Below, piece by piece: positions 1 to 6,203 of a DNA stretch of 6,645 nucleotides. The notes beneath the pieces were generated by a model that was not told the DNA's origin, searched no databases, and saw only the letters and a program-made list of their open reading frames with translations. Numbering within the stretch: position 1 is the stretch's first letter; every line of letters starts with the position of its first letter. The position numbers were made by a program, and so were the translations under genes. The DNA comes from JASFRI01 sp050115015 (lineage in GTDB: Bacteria; Acidobacteriota; Polarisedimenticolia; CBDVAL01), in assembly GCA_050115015.1 (NCBI GenBank), contig JASFRI010000238.1, positions 1-6,645 on the forward strand, in the 5' to 3' direction.

Positions 1-653
1 ATGCTCCCCTCGTCGTCCCCCTTCCAGAGGTCGGGATGGGGCTGGTCCCGGTGAAAGAACCGGTAGAGGTTCACGAGGCCGGGCCCCGAGACCAGGTCCT
101 CGTACTCGACCCGGGCGTGCCCCTCCCGCATCCAGGCGAGAAGCTCGAGCTCGACCGGGTCGGTGGGCGCGAAGTCGGCGTGGCCCCCCTCCGAGGCGAG
201 GGGGTGCTTCCGGTCGCCGTCCGCGATCAGCGCCGCCTCCCCGAGCCCGGTGCCGGCGGCGATCACCGCGAGGTTGCCGCGAGCCCGGGCGGAACCCGCC
301 TGCAGGACCTGCAGCTCGTCCTCCTGGAGGGCGTCGATGCCCAGGGCGGTGGCGACCAGGTCGTTCACGACCCGGACCCGGCGGGTTCCCAGCCGATCCT
401 GCAGCGACGTCTCCCGGACCGTCCAGGGGAGGTTCGTGGTCTTGCAGACACCGGCGACCACGGGCCCGGCCACGCCGAACGCGGCGGCGTCGATGGCCAC
501 CTTCCGGTCCGCGAGAAACGCGTCCAGGACCGACTCCAGGTCCGCGTGATCCGCGCTGGCGAGGGACGCGGAGGCATCCGGTTCACGTTCCCTCCCGGGG
601 TCGAACAGCGCCAGGTGGCACTTCGTCGCACCCACATCCCCTGCCAGGAGCAT
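1..653 (-). CDS. glk: Glucokinase, E. coli Glk type (partial, C-terminus beyond window)
   Basis: Phosphorylates cytoplasmic glucose with ATP to glucose 6-phosphate, feeding the dehydrogenase encoded upstream in the same block. I translated this frame by hand: 217 codons are open from the ATG to the window edge, with no stop, so about 100 C-terminal residues of a usual 320-residue protein are missing. Visible motifs are the N-terminal phosphate-binding GDVGATK (5-11), GVAGP (60-64), NLPW (74-77), VND with the likely catalytic base Asp98 (96-98), the second phosphate loop GTGLG (134-138), the sugar-binding EGGHADFAP (155-163) and SGPGLVNLYR (189-198). These match E. coli-type glucokinase rather than the ROK family. 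The first loop reads GATK where E. coli Glk has GGTN. The start is fixed by a strong Shine-Dalgarno GAGGAGG (minus-strand reading of 661-667) 7 nt before the ATG; the ATG follows the pgl stop after 2 bases, so the gene is the last visible member of the operon. Family is clear; glucose specificity is inferred from family and context. Confidence 0.93.
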   Translation of the reverse strand, partial: MLLAGDVGATKCHLALFDPGREREPDASASLASADHADLESVLDAFLADRKVAIDAAAFGVAGPVVAGVCKTTNLPWTVRETSLQDRLGTRRVRVVNDLVATALGIDALQEDELQVLQAGSARARGNLAVIAAGTGLGEAALIADGDRKHPLASEGGHADFAPTDPVELELLAWMREGHARVEYEDLVSGPGLVNLYRFFHRDQPHPDLWKGDDEGS

Positions 654-655
654 GC

Positions 656-1435
656 TCAGCCCTCCTCGCCGCCGGGAGGTTCCGCGATCCGCGCCGCCGC
701 GGCGCGATCCACGATCCAGCGGATCTTAGCGCCTGGACGTCCCAGGAGCGAGCCCGGGAGGGCCGGGTCGGGCTCCTTCGCCCTCAGGGTGCGCTCCAGC
801 GCCACCGCCTTCTCGGAGCCGCACACCAGGAAGACCACCTCCCGGGCGGCCCGCAGGGTCTCCGGGGTGAGGGTGATCCGCGCGGATCCGTCCGCCGGGT
901 TCCGCGTGGCGGCCACCCACCGTCCCTCGTCGGGAGGCAGGGATCCGGGAAACAGCGAGGCGGTATGTCCATCGGTCCCGAGGCCCAGCAGCACGAGGTC
1001 CAGCCGCGGGGCCGGACGGGACCCGAACAGCGCCGCGAGCAGCCGCTGGTACGCGTCCGCGGCGGCGGCGGCGTCGACGGTATCCGTCGGGATCGGATGC
1101 ACCTGGGCCGGGGAGATGCCCAGCGGGTCCAGCAGCGTCTCCCGGGCCGCCCGGTAGTTGGAGTCGGGATGATCCGCCGGGACGAACCGCTCGTCTCCCC
1201 AGAAGAACTCCACCGACGGCCAGTGCACCGAGTAGCGGAACGTGTCGTCCCGGGCCAGGAGCCGGTAGGTCTCCAGGGGAGTCCGGCCGCCGGCGAGCGC
1301 CACACGCAGTCCGGAGGAACCGTCCACCGCGCGTGCCGCGGCGGCGGCAAAGCGGCGCGCGGCTTCCCGGGCGACGGCCGCCGGGTCCTCCAGGATGCGG
1401 ACCGCCGGGTCCGGTGCGGGCATGCCTTCGATCAT
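656..1435 (-). CDS. pgl: 6-phosphogluconolactonase (Pgl/DevB type)
   Basis: Hydrolyses 6-phosphoglucono-1,5-lactone, the product of Zwf, to 6-phosphogluconate in the cytoplasm. The predicted protein is 259 residues, normal for the SOL/DevB family (glucosamine-6-phosphate isomerase fold). Diagnostic motifs are ALAGGRTP (46-53, usually SGGxTP), FFWGDERFVP followed by DSNYR (77-86 and 91-95), and LLGLGTDGHTASLFPGS (149-165), in which His157 is the expected catalytic base. The C-terminal IRWIVD (238-243) is also family-like. The chosen ATG lies in an ATGA overlap with the opcA stop, which argues for translational coupling; no strong Shine-Dalgarno is seen. A second in-frame ATG at 1423, four codons in, is possible but has only a purine stretch too close to it. 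The reading frame stays open upstream to 2635, but that stretch lies over opcA and looks nothing like a protein family, so it is not part of the gene. The gene sits between the G6PDH assembly gene and glucokinase. Confidence 0.95.
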   Translation of the reverse strand: MIEGMPAPDPAVRILEDPAAVAREAARRFAAAAARAVDGSSGLRVALAGGRTPLETYRLLARDDTFRYSVHWPSVEFFWGDERFVPADHPDSNYRAARETLLDPLGISPAQVHPIPTDTVDAAAAADAYQRLLAALFGSRPAPRLDLVLLGLGTDGHTASLFPGSLPPDEGRWVAATRNPADGSARITLTPETLRAAREVVFLVCGSEKAVALERTLRAKEPDPALPGSLLGRPGAKIRWIVDRAAAARIAEPPGGEEG

Positions 1436-2478
1436 GGGTTCGAGGTCTCCAGGGCGCGGGCGATCCGCCGGCCGAGCGGCAGCGCCGCCCGGTGGGCGGG
1501 ATTCGGTTCGTGTTGATGGAGCTCCTGGATCACGCGGTCCGCGAAGCTCTGGGGCCGCAGCGCGACCCGCACCTGCGAGCCGGGAACCTCCACCCGGGCC
1601 AGGTGGTCCCCGGCGTCCAGGTGCATCTCGATCTCCCCCGACGCGCCCTCGATCCGCAGCGCCGGGCCGCCGGGCGCGAGGTCGATCCGGCAGGTTCGAG
1701 TCTCCGTCCTGGCGAGCACACGGTCGGGCCCGTCGGTGGCACCCGGCTCGAGTCCGAGGCGGGCGGCGATCCACCCGGCAAGCAGGACCGTGGCCGCGGT
1801 CAGGGGCCCGGAGGGCCGGCCCACCCGCACGGTGCGGGGCGCCGTCAGGACTGTCCGGGCGGCGGGGTGCCTTGCCGCGGTGGCGAGGGCCCGGCGCCGG
1901 TCCGTGCTGGCGGACCACGCGAGATCCCGGACGGACGTGTCCTCGGAACCCGGCAGATCCGCCGGACTCCCGGACTCCACGATCACGACGTCCGCGTCCC
2001 TCGAGATCTCCCGGAAGGCGGGCCCCGACCGCAGACCGGGGGCCGTGACCAGCAGCGCCAGCGGCAGGCCGCCCACCGCCAGGGAGCGCACCACCGAGGG
2101 GAGCCTCGCCTCCGCGCCGGGATCGGCGGTCACCTGGATCACCTCTGCGCAGATCAGCCCGCGCCCGTCCCCTCGCAGATGACAGACAGCCCCCGCCGAG
2201 GCCTCCAGGGGCGGATCGGCACCGGGCTGCAGCTCCAGGACCAGGGCCCGGGTGGGGTGGAGACGGGAGATCGTCCGCACCCTGCGGGAAGCCTCCTCCG
2301 CGTCGCCCGCCGCGCAGAGCACCGCCAGCGTCGAGGAGCAGGCCCGGCTGACGGCCGTGCCCCCGGTGCGCGTCGTGGCGGACTTCCACATCGCCGCGAG
2401 ATCCCGCTCGATGCGGTCGATTCGCAGGGCCGCCGGCGCGCTGCCCTCCAGGGACCAGTGCCGTGAGGCCGGGACCAT
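1432..2478 (-). CDS. opcA: Glucose-6-phosphate dehydrogenase assembly/activation protein OpcA (divergent)
   Basis: OpcA proteins bind glucose-6-phosphate dehydrogenase and promote its oligomerisation and activity; they are best known from cyanobacteria and actinobacteria. This 348-residue protein is within the family's usual size. Family-like segments are the N-terminal helix (about 10-35), SRLHPTRALVLEL (71-83), the LICAEVIQVTADP segment (108-120) followed by a run resembling the family's 'LPS(L/V)V..L...LP..LLV' (126-144), DVVIVESG (163-170) and the DLAWSA helix start (185-190). The C-terminal half (about 260-310) is a beta-rich stretch as in other OpcA proteins. The usual TPWR-like sequence after DLxW is replaced by STDRRR (191-196). 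It has five cysteines (47, 55, 99, 110, 263) and none in the last 80 residues. The start overlaps the zwf stop by one base (TGATG), and a GGAGG Shine-Dalgarno (minus reading of 2484-2488) lies 5 nt upstream inside zwf. Position directly after zwf strongly supports the call; sequence alone would be moderate. Confidence 0.88.
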   Translation of the reverse strand: MVPASRHWSLEGSAPAALRIDRIERDLAAMWKSATTRTGGTAVSRACSSTLAVLCAAGDAEEASRRVRTISRLHPTRALVLELQPGADPPLEASAGAVCHLRGDGRGLICAEVIQVTADPGAEARLPSVVRSLAVGGLPLALLVTAPGLRSGPAFREISRDADVVIVESGSPADLPGSEDTSVRDLAWSASTDRRRALATAARHPAARTVLTAPRTVRVGRPSGPLTAATVLLAGWIAARLGLEPGATDGPDRVLARTETRTCRIDLAPGGPALRIEGASGEIEMHLDAGDHLARVEVPGSQVRVALRPQSFADRVIQELHQHEPNPAHRAALPLGRRIARALETSNP

Positions 2479-3995
2479 CAGATCCTCCGCCAGTGGCCCG
2501 TCCCGCGGAACAGGGCCTCCGCCTCGGTCGGTCCCCAGGTGCCGGCGGGATAGGAGAGCAGCTCCGGCCCGTCGGGGCGCTCCCAGCAGTGCCGGACCGC
2601 GTCGGCGATCCTCCAGGCCTCCTCGACCTCGTCACACCGCGCGAACAGGGTCGAATCCCCCTCGATGCAGTCCAGGAGCAAGTGCTCGTAGGCCTCGGGG
2701 GGATCCGCTCCGAAGGAGGTGGCGTACAGGAAATCCATCCGGACGTCCTCCATGTGGAGCTTCTGGCCGGGGAGCTTGCTCCCGAAGGACAGGGAGATCC
2801 CCTCGTCCGGCTGGATCCGGAGGGCCAGGACGTTCCGCTTCAGGTGCGGCGTGTCCGAGTTCCCGAAGAACAGCAGCGGCGGCCGGCGGAACACCAGCGC
2901 GATCTCGGTCGCCCGCAGGGGGAGCCGCTTGCCGGACCGCAGGTAGAACGGCACCCCGGCCCAGCGCCAGTTCTCCACGGCAACGCGCGCCGCGAGGTAG
3001 GTCTCGGTGGTCGAGTCCTCGGGCACACCGGGCTCCTCGAGGTAGCCGGACACCTCCGATCCCCCGACGGTCCCCGGTCCGTACCGGGCGCGAAGGAGTG
3101 CATCCGTGCCGGGTTCCGGCGGACGGAGGGCCCGGAGGACCTTGACCTTCTCGTCCCGGACCGCGTCCGCCTCGAAGCGGACCGGCGGCTCCATCGCCAC
3201 GAGGCAGAGGAGCTGCATGAGGTGGTTCTGCAGCATGTCCCGCAGGACGCCGGCCTTGTCGTAGTAGGCGGCCCGTCCCTCGACGCCGAGGGACTCCGAC
3301 ACCGTGATCTGCACGTGGTCGACGTAGCGCCGGTTCCAGAGCGGCTCGAAGATGCCGTTCCCCAGGCGGAAGACCAGGATGTTCTGGACGGTCTCCTTGC
3401 CCAGGTAGTGATCGATGCGGTAGACCTGGCGCTCGTCGAAGGCGGCCGCCACCGACGCGTTCAGCGCCCGGGCCGACGCGAGGTCATGGCCGAACGGCTT
3501 CTCGATGACGACCCGGGCGAAGCCGTCCTCGTCCTCCGCGGCGAGCCCCGAGGCCTCGAGGTTCTCCAGGATCGTCTCGTAGGCCGACGGGGGGGTCGCG
3601 AAGTAGAACAGGCGGCGCTTCGGGGTGCCGCGCTTCCGGTCCTGCTCGTCGAGTCGCTTCGCGAGCGTCCGGTACGCCTGCGCGTCGCCGAACTCTCCCT
3701 CGTGGTAGCCGAGGCTCGCGGCGAAGGACTCCCAGTCGCCCTCGGAGGCCTTCCTGCGGGAGTGGGCCTCGACCGCCTCGTGCATCTTCCCGCGGAACTC
3801 GTCGTCGGAGAGGGACCGACGCGCCAGGCCGAGGATCGTCGTCCCGGGCTCGGTGAGGCCGTCCAGCCTCAGGTTCCACAGGGCCGGGAGGAGCTTCCGC
3901 TGCGTGAGGTCCCCGGTGGCGCCGAAGATGACCACGTCGCACGGCGGCGCGACCGGATCCTCCTGGCGATCGGCGGCGAAGGGGTCCGCGTTCAT
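2478..3995 (-). CDS. zwf: Glucose-6-phosphate 1-dehydrogenase
   Basis: Oxidises glucose 6-phosphate to 6-phosphogluconolactone with reduction of NAD(P), the entry and usual control step of the oxidative pentose phosphate pathway. The protein is 505 residues, standard for the family. The N-terminal Rossmann domain carries GATGDLTQRKL (25-35) and, after the second strand, ARRS (58-61); an arginine there is what NADP-binding relatives use for the 2'-phosphate, so NADP use is likely but inferred. EKPFG (165-169), the active-site RIDHYLGKE (193-201) and His258 in LQNHLMQLL (256-264) are intact; the last matches the catalytic histidine of the Leuconostoc enzyme. The C-terminal beta+alpha domain includes the RSGKRL (353-358) signature. 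The start ATG forms an ATGA overlap with the gnd stop; the Shine-Dalgarno is weak (AAGAAG), which fits coupled translation. The frame stays open upstream to 4973 but lies over gnd and encodes only an Arg/Gly/Pro-rich shadow. OpcA follows immediately and probably acts on this enzyme. Confidence 0.97.
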   Translation of the reverse strand: MNADPFAADRQEDPVAPPCDVVIFGATGDLTQRKLLPALWNLRLDGLTEPGTTILGLARRSLSDDEFRGKMHEAVEAHSRRKASEGDWESFAASLGYHEGEFGDAQAYRTLAKRLDEQDRKRGTPKRRLFYFATPPSAYETILENLEASGLAAEDEDGFARVVIEKPFGHDLASARALNASVAAAFDERQVYRIDHYLGKETVQNILVFRLGNGIFEPLWNRRYVDHVQITVSESLGVEGRAAYYDKAGVLRDMLQNHLMQLLCLVAMEPPVRFEADAVRDEKVKVLRALRPPEPGTDALLRARYGPGTVGGSEVSGYLEEPGVPEDSTTETYLAARVAVENWRWAGVPFYLRSGKRLPLRATEIALVFRRPPLLFFGNSDTPHLKRNVLALRIQPDEGISLSFGSKLPGQKLHMEDVRMDFLYATSFGADPPEAYEHLLLDCIEGDSTLFARCDEVEEAWRIADAVRHCWERPDGPELLSYPAGTWGPTEAEALFRGTGHWRRI

Positions 3996-4891
3996 CCGGT
4001 CTTCTTCACGGCGTGACCGCCGAACTGGTTGCGCAGCGCCGCCAGAACCTTGGCGCTGAAGGAGTCCTCCTGCCGGGACCGGAACCGGGCCTGCAGCGCC
4101 AGGGCCAGCCCCGGCATGGGCACGGCGCGGTCGATGGACTCGGCGAGGGTCCAGCGTCCCTCTCCGGAGTCGGACACGTAGCCCCGGAGGCGGCTCAGGT
4201 CGGGATCCTCGGCGAACGCCCTTCCCGCGAGCTCCAGCAGCCACGAGCGGATGACGGACCCCTGGTTCCACAGATGCGAGAGCTTCGCGAGGTCGAGGTC
4301 GAAGTCGGAGGCCCGCAGCAGCTCGAAGCCCTCGGCGTAGGCCTGCATCACCGCGTACTCGATGCCGTTGTGGACCATCTTCGTGAAGTGGCCGGCGCCG
4401 GAGGGACCGACGTGCAGGTAGCCCTCCGGCGGGGCCAGCGTCCGCAGCGCGGGCTCGACCCGGTCGAAGTGCTCCCTCTCCCCGCCGACCATGAGGCAGT
4501 AGCCTTCCTCGAGGCCCCACACGCCCCCGGAGGTCCCGGCGTCGAGAAAGCCGACCCCCGCGTCCGCCGCCTCCCGGGCGCGCCGGATCGAGTCGCGATA
4601 GAACGAGTTGCCGCCGTCCACGATCACGTCTCCGCGCTCCAGCAGCTTGACCAGCTGCGCCACCACGGACCCGGTGACGTCCCCGGCGGGGACCATGACC
4701 CAGACGGTCCGCGGCGGCGACAGCTTCGAGACCAGGTCCCCGAGATCCGCGGCGGCGACGGCCCCGGCCGCCTCCACCTCCTGTACGGGGCCGGAATCCC
4801 GGTCCGTCGCCACGACCCGGTGGTCGTCGCGGCGCAGCCGCAGGGCCATGTTCTTTCCCATCTTTCCCAGGCCGACGAGGCCGATCTCCAT
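3992..4891 (-). CDS. gnd: 6-phosphogluconate dehydrogenase (decarboxylating), short form
   Basis: Oxidatively decarboxylates 6-phosphogluconate to ribulose 5-phosphate, the last step of the oxidative branch. At 299 residues this is the short form (GndA/YqeC-like), not the 470-residue enzyme of E. coli. The Rossmann loop is GLGKMGKN (7-14); DGGNSFYRDS (92-101), TSGGVWGLEEG (120-130) and KMVHNGIEY (171-179) hold the substrate- and catalysis-related residues Asn95, Ser121-Gly122-Gly123, Lys171, Asn175 and Glu178, with the same spacing as Lys183, Asn187 and Glu190 of the sheep enzyme. Near the C-terminus RNQFGGH keeps Arg287 and His293, spaced like the phosphate-binding Arg446/His452 of the long form. 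After the second strand the sequence is TDRDS (29-33), where NADP-specific long enzymes have Asn-Arg-Thr/Ser; Asp30 suggests NAD use, although Arg31 leaves this open. The ATG is preceded by GGGAG (minus reading of 4899-4903) with 7 nt spacing. First gene of the five-gene block. Confidence 0.95.
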   Translation of the reverse strand: MEIGLVGLGKMGKNMALRLRRDDHRVVATDRDSGPVQEVEAAGAVAAADLGDLVSKLSPPRTVWVMVPAGDVTGSVVAQLVKLLERGDVIVDGGNSFYRDSIRRAREAADAGVGFLDAGTSGGVWGLEEGYCLMVGGEREHFDRVEPALRTLAPPEGYLHVGPSGAGHFTKMVHNGIEYAVMQAYAEGFELLRASDFDLDLAKLSHLWNQGSVIRSWLLELAGRAFAEDPDLSRLRGYVSDSGEGRWTLAESIDRAVPMPGLALALQARFRSRQEDSFSAKVLAALRNQFGGHAVKKTG

Positions 4892-4999
4892 GGGCTTTCT
4901 CCCGAGTTGAGCGGTGCGGTGTCGCGATGTGAACTTCCAGGATATCGGTCCGCGGCTCGCAGCGAAAGGGCACCGCGAAGACGGGCGCCCGCCGGGGCT
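4892..4999 (-). promoter_or_regulatory. Intergenic gap upstream of gnd; probable promoter/leader of the gnd-zwf-opcA-pgl-glk block
   Basis: This 108-bp stretch is the only gap in the window long enough for a promoter. On the minus strand it contains a clear ribosome binding site, GGGAG (4899-4903), 7 nt before the gnd ATG. It is slightly less GC-rich than the genes in its middle (GATATCC and TTCACA runs, about 4928-4947). Weak promoter-like hexamers can be found: TATCCT (4939-4944) as a possible -10, and TTCACA (4928-4933) as a -35-like sequence, but neither has a convincing partner at the right distance. No T-tract terminator for the upstream oxidase gene is visible; a perfect 10-bp palindrome (4982-4991) without a loop lies just after that stop. 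The role as promoter is inferred from position only; read-through from the oxidase gene is equally possible. Confidence 0.35.
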
Positions 5000-6178
5000 T
5001 CAGCCGGATCCGTGGAAACGGGCCCTCTCCCGCCGGGGGGCACCGCGATCCCGCCAGGCGAAACGGGCTGCGAAGGGGTTCGGGCGGCGCTCCACGACGT
5101 CGGCGATCAGCTCACCGAGGATCGGCGCGAACTTGAAGCCGTGGCCGCTGTCTCCCGCCGCGACCACGAGTCCCTCCCGGGCCGGGTCATGGTCGATCCA
5201 GAAGTCGCCGTCGAAGGTATCGCCGTAGAGGCAGAACCGGGTGCGGATCAGCGGCGCGTCCACCAGCTCCGGGAAGGTCTCCCGGAAGAACTCCCGGGTT
5301 CTCTCCTCCCAGGCGGGATCCACGACGCGGGGCGCGTGGGGGTCGACCCGGCGTCCCCGTCCGTGGTGGCCCACCTTGAGCGTGCCGTCGGCGAGGGCCG
5401 GGAAGCCGTACCAGCCGGTGCGGGAGATGTCCGCGCCCCAGACCGAGAAGCGCGGCGGCCGGAAGCGGTCGGGATCGGCCGGCCGGAAGTGGAGCACCGG
5501 CTGCCCGGTGGCCCAGAGGACCTCCTGCAGCCAGGGGAGCAGCGCTCCGGTCCAGGCGCCCACCGCCATCAGGACGATGTCACCGCGATGCTCCACCCCC
5601 CCCGCGACGATCCCGCGGATGCGGGAGCCGTCCGCCGCGAGGCGCTCGAAGGGCGCTCCCTCCCGGATCCGAACCCCGGCGGCCCGGGTTTCGCCGGCGA
5701 GTTGCCGGACGACGTCGCCGCTCGCCGCCCATCCCGCCCGGGGGTTCCAGTAGCCGTCGGGGTAGGGGGCGGGGTTCCATGCGGGGAAGCGCCGGGCCAG
5801 GGTCTCCCGGTCCAGGCGATCCAGGCGGTGCCCCCGGCGGGCCAGGGTGGCATGGCTGTCGTGCTCGAAGCCCCCGGGGGCCATGCGATCCCGGGAGAGG
5901 AGCAGGAAACCGTCCTGGTGGTACGGAGGCTCGGGCCAGGTCGCGTTCCAGCGATCCCAGATCGGGAACGCCGTCTCCATCATCGCGACGTAGTGCTCGT
6001 CGTCGCCGTAGTCCATCCGCACGGCCTTCGTGATGTCCGTGGAGGCTGCGTCCGGATGGGGGATCGGCCCGGGATCGAACAGGTCGACGGACCAGCCCCG
6101 GCGGCGCAGCTCGAGGGCGGCGGTGACGCCGCAGATCCCGGCCCCGACGACGAGCACACGACGGCCGCGGCCGGTCAT
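5000..6178 (-). CDS. FAD-dependent amine oxidase, monomeric sarcosine oxidase / N-methyltryptophan oxidase family
   Basis: Predicted soluble flavoenzyme of 392 residues (family usually 370-390) that would oxidise a secondary amine or N-substituted amino acid, giving H2O2 if it behaves as an oxidase. The N-terminal dinucleotide-binding motif is VLVVGAGICG (8-17), followed by an acidic end of strand two (DLFDPG, 32-37). Compared with Bacillus monomeric sarcosine oxidase (MSOX), Cys316 in FCLYGDT fits the covalent-flavin Cys315, Tyr318 fits Tyr317, His346 and Lys349 in DSGHGFKFAP fit His345 and Lys348, Lys268 and His272 in LKVGHH fit Lys265 and His269, and Arg54 fits Arg52; the Cys-to-Lys distance of 33 residues is identical. 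MSOX Arg49 is replaced by Lys51, in a TDITKAVRMDYGDD stretch (47-60) that also recalls fructosyl-amino acid oxidases. The substrate cannot be told: sarcosine, another N-methyl amino acid, pipecolate or an Amadori compound are all possible. No signal peptide. The last about 20 residues are Arg-rich. It begins 25 bp after the deacylase gene, with only a weak AGGA upstream, and is followed by the 108-bp gap. Confidence 0.88.
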   Translation of the reverse strand: MTGRGRRVLVVGAGICGVTAALELRRRGWSVDLFDPGPIPHPDAASTDITKAVRMDYGDDEHYVAMMETAFPIWDRWNATWPEPPYHQDGFLLLSRDRMAPGGFEHDSHATLARRGHRLDRLDRETLARRFPAWNPAPYPDGYWNPRAGWAASGDVVRQLAGETRAAGVRIREGAPFERLAADGSRIRGIVAGGVEHRGDIVLMAVGAWTGALLPWLQEVLWATGQPVLHFRPADPDRFRPPRFSVWGADISRTGWYGFPALADGTLKVGHHGRGRRVDPHAPRVVDPAWEERTREFFRETFPELVDAPLIRTRFCLYGDTFDGDFWIDHDPAREGLVVAAGDSGHGFKFAPILGELIADVVERRPNPFAARFAWRDRGAPRRERARFHGSG

Positions 6179-6203
6179 TCGGGGGTCATCCTGCGGCGGT
6201 CGA

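Noticed and set aside
36..2466. Long plus-strand frames opposite glk, pgl and opcA (36-1157, 1333-2466)
   Set aside because: Low-complexity translations with no domains; opposite strand carries complete motif sets of Glk, Pgl and OpcA.
1436..2635. Upstream extension of the pgl frame giving a 659-residue protein
   Set aside because: It overlies opcA and the end of zwf and shows no domain; Pgl from the ATGA overlap has the normal 259 residues.
2463..4016. 517-codon open frame on the plus strand opposite zwf
   Set aside because: Mirror of the zwf codon pattern in a GC-rich genome; no family resemblance, and Zwf motifs on the other strand are unambiguous.
4904..4933. TTCACA - 17 nt - TCAACT as a sigma70-type promoter for gnd
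   Set aside because: The -10 match is poor and the transcription start it implies would fall at or past the gnd Shine-Dalgarno, leaving it off the mRNA.
3996..4973. Upstream extension of the zwf frame giving an 831-residue protein, as if a fusion
   Set aside because: The extension lies over gnd in another frame and is Arg/Gly/Pro-rich without motifs; zwf at the ATGA overlap has the normal length of 505 residues.
4982..4991. 10-bp perfect palindrome after the oxidase stop as a terminator
   Set aside because: It has no loop and no following T-tract, and such GC palindromes are expected by chance at this base composition.
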